From positions 47,836 to 111,835 of the forward strand of contig VXBM01001538.1 in NCBI GenBank assembly GCA_013400155.1: a DNA stretch of 64,000 nt, in the 5' to 3' direction. This DNA is from Helopsaltes ochotensis. Taxonomy: Eukaryota > Chordata > Aves > Passeriformes > Locustellidae. Shown piece by piece: positions 25,701 through 37,700 of this stretch; within the stretch, counting starts at the first letter, position 1, and the number at the start of each line of letters is the position of its first letter. The notes beneath the pieces were generated by a model that saw only the letters and a list, made by a program, of their open reading frames with translations, was not told the DNA's origin and made no database searches. A program made the position numbers and the translations under genes.

Positions 25701-28700
25701 ATTTAGGTTGGAAAAGGCCTTTAAGATTAAGTCCAATGTTAACATGGCACTGCCCAGTCCACTGCTATGCCACATCCTGAAGTGCCAAATCTACACATCA
25801 TGTAAATACTTCGTTGAATGGTGATTCAACCACTTCCCTGGGCAGCCTTGTTCCAATGCTTGATAACCCTTTCAGTGAAGAAACTTTTCCTAATATCCAA
25901 TGTAAACCTCCCCTGGCACAACTTAAAGCCATTTCCTCTCATCCTAGTATCTCCTATTTTAACAGCTGACCAGAGTGCATTCTCACACTGGCATTTAGCA
26001 AAGCAAAGCTTCATAGCAACCACATTATAATGGTCCTTCCTGTGCGCACTGACTTCTACCACAATTTCAACAGAAAACATAGACCCTTCTTTAGGAATAA
26101 GACAAAAGGCAACAATCAAAACTGCAGCAGCAGCAGGTAGCACCTACAGCCCTCACTGAATTCTGGAAGGAATGACAGAAAGCATCCAGCAGTACTAGAT
26201 GAAGATCCTCTACCCAACATCTGATCAACAATCTCACCTCAGATTTCTCCTCCATTTGCATCTCTGTTTGTTCTGGTTCCCCTTTATCTGTTTTAATCTC
26301 CATTTTCACTTCCTGCAAGGGTGGCTGCTGCTGTTCTGGAACAGTCTGCTGAGAGTTCACCTCTGTGCTGCTGGTGGATGGAGGGTTGGATACTTGCCCA
26401 TCAACACTCACAGCTGGCTGTGAAAGCTGAGGGAACAAATGATGTTACAAAAGGGCTTCTAATGAACCTATTTTTCTTTTCTAATCTGTTTTACCTATGC
26501 TACATTTCCACCAAGTTTAAAAGCGCTCTAGTCCTATTTGCTTTCCCTGAAGAATATAGTGTCCCACAACCTCAACTATAGGAAAACATGTATCTGAAGC
26601 ACACACTAGAAGGCCTCATCTACAGAAAATGACATTGTTCCCCCTAAAAGCACTATGCATTAGTAATCAAAAACCTCATCCATGTTTCACAGTGAATTTC
26701 AAAACACATACAAGAATTCTGTAAAATACTTCCTCTCTGGAAACATCAGATGATCTACAGACTTGTCTTGATGAAAAAAGTTTACTCCTAAAATAGGGGG
26801 TTTTTTTTGTATTTGAACATTAAACATGTCAGGAGCACACAACTGAAAATTAAACCTTGCACACAAACATTTGCAGGGAAAGCACAATTAAAATTTCCTT
26901 ACAGGTGTTGTGGGGTGCTGAGGTTGCAGCGGTGCTGTTGGTGTGGGAACAGACGCAGTTGTGCTCTGCTGTGACAAGGGCTGCTGCTGTTGCTCTGCAG
27001 AAGGGGTAACTGGAACTGGAGGCTGGACTTGTGGAGGCAGCTGTGCCTGTGGAGGCGTTGGAGTCTGCCTTTGAGAGGGGTGCATAGTTTGGGACTGTGG
27101 TGGCATTGCCTGAGGAGCAGGTGTAGGGGCAGTGGTAGCAGCAGCTGCCACTGCCTGCTGTTGTTGTGATCCCAAGCCTGGAGGCGTGTGGTGAGGTGTT
27201 GGGGTTCGGCTAGGTACCGGAGAAGGAGAATTTTGGTGCATGGGAGGCTGTGGAAGAGGTGGGCAGTGAATATGGCTCCCTTGAGAACCTGGAGCCATTG
27301 CAGGAGAGTTCACAGGACAGGAAGCACTGGTCATTTGTGCCTGTGGGAAAACAGGTACATATCTGCAATGACTTGAAATAGAAATGTAAGAGAAATTACT
27401 GTCAAATGTCTGCTTTCCCACAGCGTACTTGAAAAAATGTGACAAATCATCTGCCTCACTTTTAAAAAATCTTTCAAAAGCAGAAATGGCCTACTTGATT
27501 TATTTTGTTCTACACAAACATAAGGCTGTTTTACAATTTATCCTTCTCTCTTAGAGAAGTTTCTATAGAATAACTTTTATTTGATATACTTGAAGAATGG
27601 CACACCTACACTCTTGGTTAGCAAAACATTTCTTTCTAAAACTGCAGATTTGTGCATCCTGGATATGGGACAATGCACCACAGTGAAAAACTGCATTCAA
27701 ATACACTTAGTGTGCCCATGCCTCCACCCCCAAGATTAGAAACTAAATTTATCATTACAAACAAGTACAGCTGTAACTCTACCATTATAAAATTACCAAA
27801 AAAATTGTATATATCAAGACAAAAAACTGTAACTCCACAACAATCTTGCCTGCAAACTAGGAAGAAGCATCAGTGAGAAGCAAACTGACGTTCCCTACTT
27901 CTTCCTGGCCTGAAAGGTTCTTGCTGAAATGGGAGAGGGAGAGGACAGAAAGGAAACTGCTAGACTGTAAGTTCAGATCTTCAGTAGTGATAACCCTCCT
28001 AATCCCCCAAGGCCAGCAACACATAGGCCTGGATTGACATGCCTTTTTATGACTTATTCTGCCACCTCTTAATTTCTCAGGCTCTACTGCTTCGCTGTTC
28101 AGCAAGAGAATCTTAACTTCCACATGCTGAGTCAAAATTTCTTCTCTGCTCCATGAAAAACAAACCTAACACAATTCTACTCTTAACACTTAAATTTAAG
28201 CCTGAGAACAAGCCAACAATATTTCACCCTTGCCATTCCCAGTGCTACACCAGGAAACTGAAAAGTCTCAATAAATGAATTTGGTTGACTATAATTCCAA
28301 AAGTCTCTCAAGGAGACTCCATTGCTAGAAACTGAACAATCATGACCAGTATATGACAAAGGTCACTGACACCACTTCAAGAAATCGGAAACTTACTTGA
28401 GATACTGGTGTCTGATTGCCAGGCTGAGTCATAGGCATGCTTGCTGTGTTCACTCCCGGGGAAGAAGCAGGGAACTGAGTCTGTTGTAGAAATTGATTCT
28501 GACCAGAAGGCTGGCCAACTCCTGATTGCTGCATACGTGAAGGAAATCCCATCTGGTGGAAAAGGAAGCAATTTGTTTCATACAATGTGCATACACCCTC
28601 ATAACACTTTCACAAAACAAAACAAAAACAACAAAAAAACAAACCCAGAAACAACAACACCACACAAAGAAAACCCCCCACAAAACACAAAAACATTTGT

Positions 28701-31700
28701 CTTGTTGCAGAAATTGATGCTTGCTACTTATCTGTAGGATACAACATGAAAAGCATGCTTATAGCTCCTCTCAAAAGACAGAATTTATGATGATTTCTCT
28801 TAAAAGCTAAGTAAAAGGATATTGATTTCAGATTGGGACTGTGACTTAAGATTTATTTTGGTTCCTTGTTTTAAGAATGCAACAAAAACCCAGTTCAACT
28901 TAATTTTTAGGCAATTCTCACCACAAAGATCTAAAGATCTATATATCAGGCAGATCTTAAAGGAGAAGCAAAAGACAGAAACCAAAGGGCCAAGAGAATG
29001 AAGATATAATGCTTGATTTATTTTCAATTTTCTTTTATTTAGTGATTTTAAGGAAACCACAGAGAAGAGAAGCAAACCTGTGAACTCAACCCTGGAGGGA
29101 AGGCACACTGACCTGGTTCATGGCCCCACCATGACTTAGCTGTCCAGGGTGCTGAAGAGGAGCAGTTTGTCGGGGTCCCATCGGTGACAGCTGCATATTC
29201 ATCTGGCCAAATTGATTCATTCCTATGAGTTTGTGACAAAAAAACATGCGTAAACAAAGGCCTGAAATCTCCTTTAGGCACCTTTCAACATTTAGAGAAG
29301 AAATGCTGTTTCTTTCTAATTTTGCTTTCTAGCACCCAGCTTTCAATCAAATATTGCCTTCTATTAACTAGTTATGTGGAATAATTTTAAATATAGTGTT
29401 CCAGCTACCTACTCTTCAGAATACAGACCAGCTTTTCCTCTCTCAAGACATCTGCTTCCACTGTTATTAAAACTCATTAAGTTGGAGAACTACTGTAACA
29501 CGTGATACTGATTGTCACACCTGCTGTTGAAGAGCAACTTTCCACAGAAAGTTGCATTATCTTAATTACATATTAGAAATACACTTATTGAACCTCAAAC
29601 TGTATCTTAACTTCAAGTACTTTGCATGTTGGCTATAAAAAATCTTGAGTGTGTAACAAAAGTTCTGCCCTTTTTTTCCTAGCAATAATTCTCACCACAT
29701 TCACTCTGCCACCTGCATGTCCTCACCTGAGCTGGCTGGGCTCACCATGTTTGACTGATCCCACCATCCTATGCACACCTATCCTATGATCAGAAATCTC
29801 AAAAGCATCAAGTTCTTTATTTAACAAGACAAGCAGCTAATGTGCAGCTCAAAATCACAAGATGATATGCTTCTAGAGATAGTGTTTTATATTTATTATA
29901 TAGTTATGTAAGAATTATGCAATATATAGATAGCTATTTTATTAATCAAATGTAAAAATTCCACATGATACAAGGTCTCTGACGCCTCAGTAAGAACTGT
30001 CCAAATACAAGATTCTTTTAAAAATAACAGCAGTAAACTTTCTTCAAATATTAACCTGGCTGTGCCTGCATGCGATTCATCATCTGGTTTGGGACATTGG
30101 CACGTATCAGGGCTGGGTCAGGAAGAGGACCATCTGGAAAAAAAGACATTGAAATAAGATGTTCAGAAGACCACCAGGATTTATTCACCAAACCTTTTAG
30201 TGAGACTTACACATTAAAACTCATGTATAAAGAAAGTAAATATATACAGTAACTAAACATTATTAAAGAGCCCTCAAACTATGAGGCAAACTTAAGAACT
30301 TCCTTGAAAATAGAAGTACATCTCAGTGACAGAACTATCCTCTGACTTAAGAGTCAGCTTTCAGAAACTGGGAACAAATCTGAAGCATGTTATCAAGGTA
30401 GAACAATGAACAGTAGCTCACTAACAAAGTCAGATAGCCATAAACAGCTAAAATGGTCACCAGGATACTGAAATGACAGTACAGGATTTCCTGCATCAGG
30501 TAATCAGTAACCCAAAGGTTCTTACTTGTAGATATTCCTGGCTGTGGCTGTCCCATATTGGGCCCTTGATTCATGGGAGCTTGTGGCATGCCTGGAGCAT
30601 TTGGGATCATATTTTGCTTCTGCAGCCTGGTTCTTCGTTTCTCCTCCAACTCCTTCTGAATCTTGTAGATCTTCTCTGCTAGCAAGTGATAGTACTCTGC
30701 CTATTGAAGAGGAATAAAAGCCAAGAAAGAAGATGAGACACACATTAAGAAAAGTCAACTGGTCCCAGTGATTTAAACTTGCAAAGTGGCCTTACAGGCA
30801 CATATTTTAGCTTGGGGCAGGAGGTAGTCTTCCCCTTTGCAGAGACTGTCACACAGATAGGAGGGAGAGAAGGGGCACTGCTCTCAACTATTATCAACAC
30901 TGGATATTTCTCTTCTTGTGTCCAAACCTTGTCTGGGACAATCACAGTGAAGAGCTTCAACACTGCCTTTTATGGGACTAACAAGTCTCAGGAACAGCAC
31001 ATCTCAACTCCTGCCAAATCCAGGAGCAGCCTTAAACTGGCTGGGTTGCTAAACCCCATCCAGCAGCCCCTAAACTTGTTTCCTCAGTTTGGGAGTCCCA
31101 TCTATATTTTAATTCCTCTTGTTCCCCAATCACTACAGGATCAAGGTAGAAATACACAGAACTAGACAACAGGGGACTGCATCTCACCCTACTGTTTGCT
31201 GATTCATACATATCCCCTTCCACTTTCCGAGCATATGCCACCAGATTCTCCATACGTCGATCCTTCAGTGCTGCAGGGTCAGGAGTAGGAAATATGGCTT
31301 GGACTCTGAGCAGGAAGAAAAAAATATTAAAGAAATGCATGCAAGCGATTAGAATGCTCCCAGACCAGCATTAACCCCACTGGTTTGAACACTGTAGCAA
31401 GTAAATCCATTGACAGACTACAGCTACTTCTTTCAGGGGCAGTAGGTGTTGTAGATGGCTTGAACCCTTATAGATGGCTTGAATAGGGAGTGGGAAACTT
31501 CCAAAACAGCAGATGCAGCTCCATCTTTCAGGCTTCTCATGCATCCTGACAAAATTCAATCCTTGGCCCTCTAGTTTTGCAAGTCAGGCTTCCTTTTGCA
31601 GCCCCTCTTGGGCAGGAGCTCACCTAACAGGAGACTGTCTTGATATTAGCTACTCACAGTTTATGAACAAGGTGGTTTCGGAGATCCTGAGTAATGTCTT

Positions 31701-34700
31701 CATGCCACTGTTTTCGAATTCCGGTACTGGATGGTTGAGCTGTTGGCATGGCTCCCAAACTGGCAACATTGGTGCTTTCACTCATCATGGGGCTTCAAAA
31801 ACAGACCAAGAATTGAGTGCAAAAGTCTAGCTCCAGCTTAATGATTTTATAGTCATAGCCTCCCTTAGAATGTTAGGACAAAGTGCTAGTTCAGCCATTC
31901 CCTAATCAATGGACAAAGTGCAGAAATAGCTGCACACACACCAATCAACACTGTGAAAGAGTACATGGCGTTCTACCCAAGGACTTGGAAAACTGCAACA
32001 AAAGCTACAAAATCCAAAGGGAGAGATAGCCATCAATGGCATTTATTCCACTGTTTATGCAAGAAGTGCCATGAGATCAAGACAAAATCACTGGGGTACA
32101 AAGGATGCAACTTACTTTTGAGAATTCATGGTTGAATGTAACATTGAGTCAGGCAGCAGATTAGGGGGTTGAACCCCTACTCCTCCATTCACTCCCATTG
32201 GATTTGCATCTAGAAAACAGAAGAATACAGAAAAAATGAAGAGCCCATTTACCACACAAAATTAGCAACTGTTCAGCAATAACAAGGATTTATACTTTAA
32301 ATTTTGTGAAGGGAATTTAATTACCCATTGTTCTCTTCACCTCTTTCTTTTACAAACTTAGAAAAAGGCCGAGACACAACACTGGTGACCTCCAAGTGAA
32401 GCATCAACCCCATTACTCCTCTTCACATCTTCCTGAACTTATCAAGAAACAAGTGATTTCAATTTGCTGCAAATATTATGTTCCAGACTCCTCTCCTGTG
32501 AGTCTCTAATGAAAGATTCCAACCACTTCTGCTTTTTTGTTTAGAAGCAGTTGGGTGTTTTCTTCTTTCAGAATTTTAGGATATATATTCACAAAGGATT
32601 CAAACACTTAAAACATCAGCTACCACCTACATCAGACAAGGTCCCTTCTCACCCACTCCATACCTGATCCTAAAATTAACTCCAATGCTTGTAAGAAGGA
32701 AAATCTGACAATCCTTTGCAGTAAACACCTCTAATTTGTTGCAGGACAAAATCTGATTTTCTGAAACATACCAGATCTTAATCACCATAACAACTGCCTA
32801 TTTACTTTACACACTACAGTTACCTCTCAATTAGTAAAGAAAAATGTGGCATATTTCTGTCTGGAGCTTCCAAACAGATCATTTTGTGAACCTGCAAGTA
32901 GCATGAAAGCCATTACCAAGCTTCACATGTATTTAGGACATTTGAATCCTACAGAATCTGTATTTCAAACAAATTTACACACTACATACAGGAGAAACCC
33001 ACTGAAAGTAAGTCTATCGAGCCTAATATATACCCCTAATATCATAATCAAGTATTTAACAGATTTTTCATAAATCTGAAAGCACACTGGTGTGCAAGAC
33101 AACAGTTAGCCTTTACCTTAACTTTCCCTTTTTCAACTGTCAAAACCCAACATTTGCTTGAGCTACTTAAGACTGCATCTGTTCACATAGCAGTCCTCAT
33201 CATAGTCCGCTGTTTCTCCTAAACTAGCCCTGTTGTCCTGTAGGCCATGACCTAGTAATTCCTATCTCACCTGTTTTAATTTCCTCCTTAGCTACCTATT
33301 CCTAAATAAGGAAGCAACACTCAAAAGTCTCCATGCTTGTCCTTTCTACATTAAGCTGCAGTTGTTCACATTCCAAGAGTTTATTTCAGTCACATTTCAC
33401 TGGATTTTCTTAGCAACTGTAGAAAGAATGCGCACTGTTCTGCAAGGAACGCACAGGCAAAACACTGTCTATAAGTGATTACATATATAAAAAAATAGGA
33501 ACCATTTTGCTTCAGAAAAGACTCTAAGGCACAATAGAAAATAACATTTTAATCTAATTGTTTTAAGACTAAGCTCTCAGGACCCTTGCCCCTTCCTCTT
33601 TTTTTACACACTGGAAGGTAAAGTTTTAGCAAGTCACATGCAATCTGTAAAGACCAGTCATCGCATTAACAAGTCTACTCTACCCAGCAGCCTTTTCCTG
33701 AACAACTCAGGAGCAGCATTCCCTTTGCAGAGCAAATTAGCATTTGGTGACAGGCTAGAGTTTGTGTGTTTCTGCACCAATCTCTCACTCTGCACATAAG
33801 TTTGTCATGAGACATGTAGGCACGATCACCGCAATCCCATAAAAGCTTGTGATAAATCACTACCAGCTCTTCTTTACTCTCTTCCATTAAAAAAGCCACA
33901 TCAACTTATGCAACTCAACCCAACAGCTAAGAGTGAGAAAAAGTTTGTGATGTAATCTCAAACTATGAAACTTAGATTTCATGGTTAAAGGGGACTTCAT
34001 TAAAGGTGACACCATTGATAGCCAGGTTCCAATTAACTGTACTTGGAATTGGAGTTCTTATCTAGTCCTATGATATTGCTTTAAGCTACCTAGACAATTA
34101 AGAGCTATGTGAGATCACATGACAGGATTTGGGGAGGATGTCCGTTATTTTCTATTTTTCATTTTTTTAAACGAATTTTACATATCTGAGATACAAATGC
34201 AAAATGCTGCACTCTGAGTGACAGGGAAGTACACCTGTATGCTGGCATTCCAATGCCTGCATATCCAATTAAAAATTCCCCAATAGCCTGAAACCTGCCT
34301 ATAAAGCTACCCAAAAAAAAAATTGCCTTGGAAAATTATCATTTTTCCAAAGAAACTAGTTTATCCAGAGAACTTGTTTTCCAGGAGAAGGCACCTGGCC
34401 ATATAACGTTCCTGTTCCACAGAGTAACTTGTTATTTCAAGTCTAAAATATCTCAAAGCCCTACCTTTTGCAAAATAAGTAGCAGTATGAAGCTAGTAGG
34501 TTGAGAAAATTTGCATTAGATGTAGCATGGGGAAGTTGCCTGTAGTTTGCATTTTAACGCTAACAGATAAACTTACTCATAGGATTCATAGGACGCAGAC
34601 CCTGGGATGACTGTCCCTGTTGCTGATTCTTCACTTGAGCCTGGGGCTGTGTCTGCATCTGGTTCCCTTGATAGGTCAGTCCAAGGGCTGCATAGGCTCT

Positions 34701-37700
34701 CTCGATGGAGCTTGGGTCTATCTGACTGGTAGTGTTGATGGTGGGCGTTGTCTGCTGCCCCACACCCACAGAGCCGGTATTGGCAAGTGCTACTGCAGTT
34801 CCACCCAGCAGCGCTGTGAGAGACACATGGAGTTAGCGAGGAGAGCAGAAGGCAGCCAGAGATGCCCACCAATACAGGGACAGAGTGCACTGGCTGCTCA
34901 GAACTAAAACATCTCCTGGAAGCATGCAGGGAACAGATCTGAAAAACTGTCACAAAACAGGGAGACAAGTTTTGGCCCGACCAGCCAATCCACCATGCTG
35001 TTTTCCCTTTGGGCTGCTCAGAGGAAATCCCACTCTTAAGTATCTAGGACAAATCTGCTTGCTTTAAACTTGAAAACAGAGGCACACCATGTCACAGAGG
35101 CAGAAGTGTACATACAGCTTTCCACCAGCCACTATAATGTCTTTTCTGCCCTTTTTTTTTGGTTTGATTTTCTGCCTTTTGTTTTTGGTTTCTTTTATTT
35201 TCTTAAACCAAGAAATAAATCACATTAGTCATGAGAAGAGCCTACAGTAACACTAAAGTAGGGAGAAAAAAACAAATACAGGTAATACAATGACAAAATC
35301 TTGCCAAACATTTTGTCAGTGGACACAAAGAGAATGGGCAAGTGACATCTGATGCAAACAAAGAATGAAGACAGAATCAAGTATCAGGGCTGAAATGACA
35401 CAATGTGTATGTGTGCACACATCTGTCTCCAGAAACTGGCCGGCTGGAAGAAGCAGTAATGAAAAGCAATCATTTGGTTGAGAAAGCTATGATTTGCTCA
35501 TCCTTAACACTATCTTGATAGAAAAACACAATTAAGTTAGAAAGCTTTCATAAACACTAGCAATCAGAGCCAGAAAAATACTCTGAGATTAAAACAAGAG
35601 AAAAATCACATTAACATGTTCCCAGGTTTGAGAGCATTTTACCACTACCATATGGGTGCAAGAAAGTTTAACTCTCAACATGCATTTTATGGTTTATTCA
35701 ACCCACAGAATTCCCCAGTAGACTTACATTGCTGATTTCTTTTGTCTCCAGCATTTTTGAGAGGCAAACATACAGGACAATCATGTCTTGTACAATTCTT
35801 CCAGTGTGAGATGATTTGTCGGGAAGATGCGCAATGTGCCACTGAGAAAGAGAAGGAATGAAAAGCATTTACAAACTGCTGCCAGTATCTCCATATGGTC
35901 ATAACAAACTGGGTAGAGAGTGGCATTTTCTCTCAGGGCACACATCTGTATCAACATGAAGTCAATAAAGTATTATTTTAAATAGTTCAGCACTAACTAG
36001 CCCTGAAAATGTAGCAGATTTTTTCTAGTACTATTGGATCACTAATAGTAGCAAAGCCTACTTGAAAAACCCATGTGATATCCCAAGTCTATGTCTCTGT
36101 GGCTTGAAGGATAACTCCATCTGGCTCAGGAATCAGGCAGACTGTGCCAAGCAATTGAGATGTCAACAACTGGCACAATCCAGATGAGCCAAGGCTATCA
36201 ACAAGGGACATCCCATTTTAGTAGGACAGAGAGAGGTTGCAAGTGCCAGTAGCAATCAAATTCATAGCTTGGTATCACTTGAGATTTATCTCTTCAGTTT
36301 AAGAAGACAGGTAGACTCCTATTTGCAGATTCCTGGTTTGTGTCTACCTTTAAAAAAAGGCAGAATCCAAAAGATTTTATACTGAGTTATAGTGAAGCAA
36401 AAGATTATTACTCATATCTTTGTTGTGTCCTGTCCCCTCTAACTTGCCTAAACTTTAGAGGCTCAGAAGCCACTTACAATTCCCTGCCTTAAGCAAATAA
36501 GACAGAATAACTTATTACCCACTAGTCCACCTCTTTCTAGGAGCTCTTCTCTCTGAAATGTTGACCTCATCTACATAACCACTCCTCCACTTACCTTGGC
36601 AAGATTTGCCCGCCTGACAGTGTGTCATGTGGTTCAAGACATTCTTCATGGTTCGGCAATGCGGGAGGTTGCACTGTCGCACCTCCCCGTTGGCCTGTTC
36701 TCGACGCTGACACTTGTGAGCATGTAAGAGGAGAACGAGTTGCTGTTGAATGAGTTTGCGCTTTTCTGGATCTGCTGTTGGTGCTCCAGACCCCATTCCT
36801 TGAGAAGCTGCTGGCCCCATCCCAGCTTGCTGCACCTGGGGAGCCTGCTGCTGGCCCTGAAGAAAGTGAAAAAGAAATTACTAGAAATTAATCTATTTTT
36901 TAAAATAATTCATTTAGCAAGTAAACAGAAACACAAAAAAAGGTCGAATAAGAGAAAAAACTACTACTACATTCTCTGATTAAGGAAACAGTCCACCTAA
37001 TGAGTTCTGGAGGATTCATTAAAAATGCCCCTTAGCAACAGTCCTGGCAATTCTCTTGCCAGCCACAATTTCCTCCCTGTATCACTCTATTAGTCCTACC
37101 TCTTGCCTTATCAATGGGCAGCAGACCTTTGCACATGCTCACAGGTTAATCTGCAGTGCTAGACCAACCAGAAAATACTAACAGCCTTTCAATCTCAAAT
37201 CTCCACATTTTGGAGGCTAAAAAGTTGCATCCACAATTCTTGCATTAATGGAAGAAAGCACATTTTAGAATGAATAGGGTTTTCCCTCTCAGTATAAGGT
37301 GTCTCAAGTTGACTGCTCCTAGAAAAGGAGAATGAAAGGGAAGTTCTGGGAAGCTGTTAACCTTTTTCCATAGGCATTCAAAACAAGCATCTCCTAGTCT
37401 CTGCTAGAGATGAAGCACAGCTTCAGAATAATAAACACCACAGAACTAATGTCAGGTATGGCAACATCTAGCTTGTCTTCTCTGCTTCTGTTTATTTGTT
37501 TAGAACTCTTTGTATTCCTTTCAGGTGATATTTGAGGAATACTCAAATAAGAGAGGCTCAGTTTCTCTATGTTGCCTGTATCACTTCAGTTCAACAGACT
37601 TCAGTTTCTAATTGACTCTTCCCAGAGGTTGTACAGGATGTTTCTGAAGATCACCAGATCTTTAGACCCCAGCTATCTATATTTCTAAATCCCGATTCTC

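Larger units (their letters stand above)
26427..32115 (-). other. EP300: EP300 introns 14-7
   Basis: Eight introns (26427-26902, 27341-28396, 28553-29112, 29223-30055, 30134-30525, 30701-31187, 31306-31657, 31793-32115). Only a long A/C-rich low-complexity tract at 28612-28692 (intron 12) stands out. No gene, RNA or known repeat was recognised. Confidence 0.75.
32210..36594 (-). other. EP300: EP300 introns 6-4 (32210-34576, 34814-35727, 35842-36594)
   Basis: A/T-rich introns with a T-rich stretch at 35150-35205. Nothing else was recognised. Confidence 0.75.

Noticed and set aside
25335..26237. Possible lineage-specific splitting of a single exon by a CR1-containing intron
   Set aside because: With exons 15 and 16 counted separately the gene has 31 exons, the number known for human EP300 and CREBBP, so this intron is most likely ancestral and CR1 merely inserted into it.
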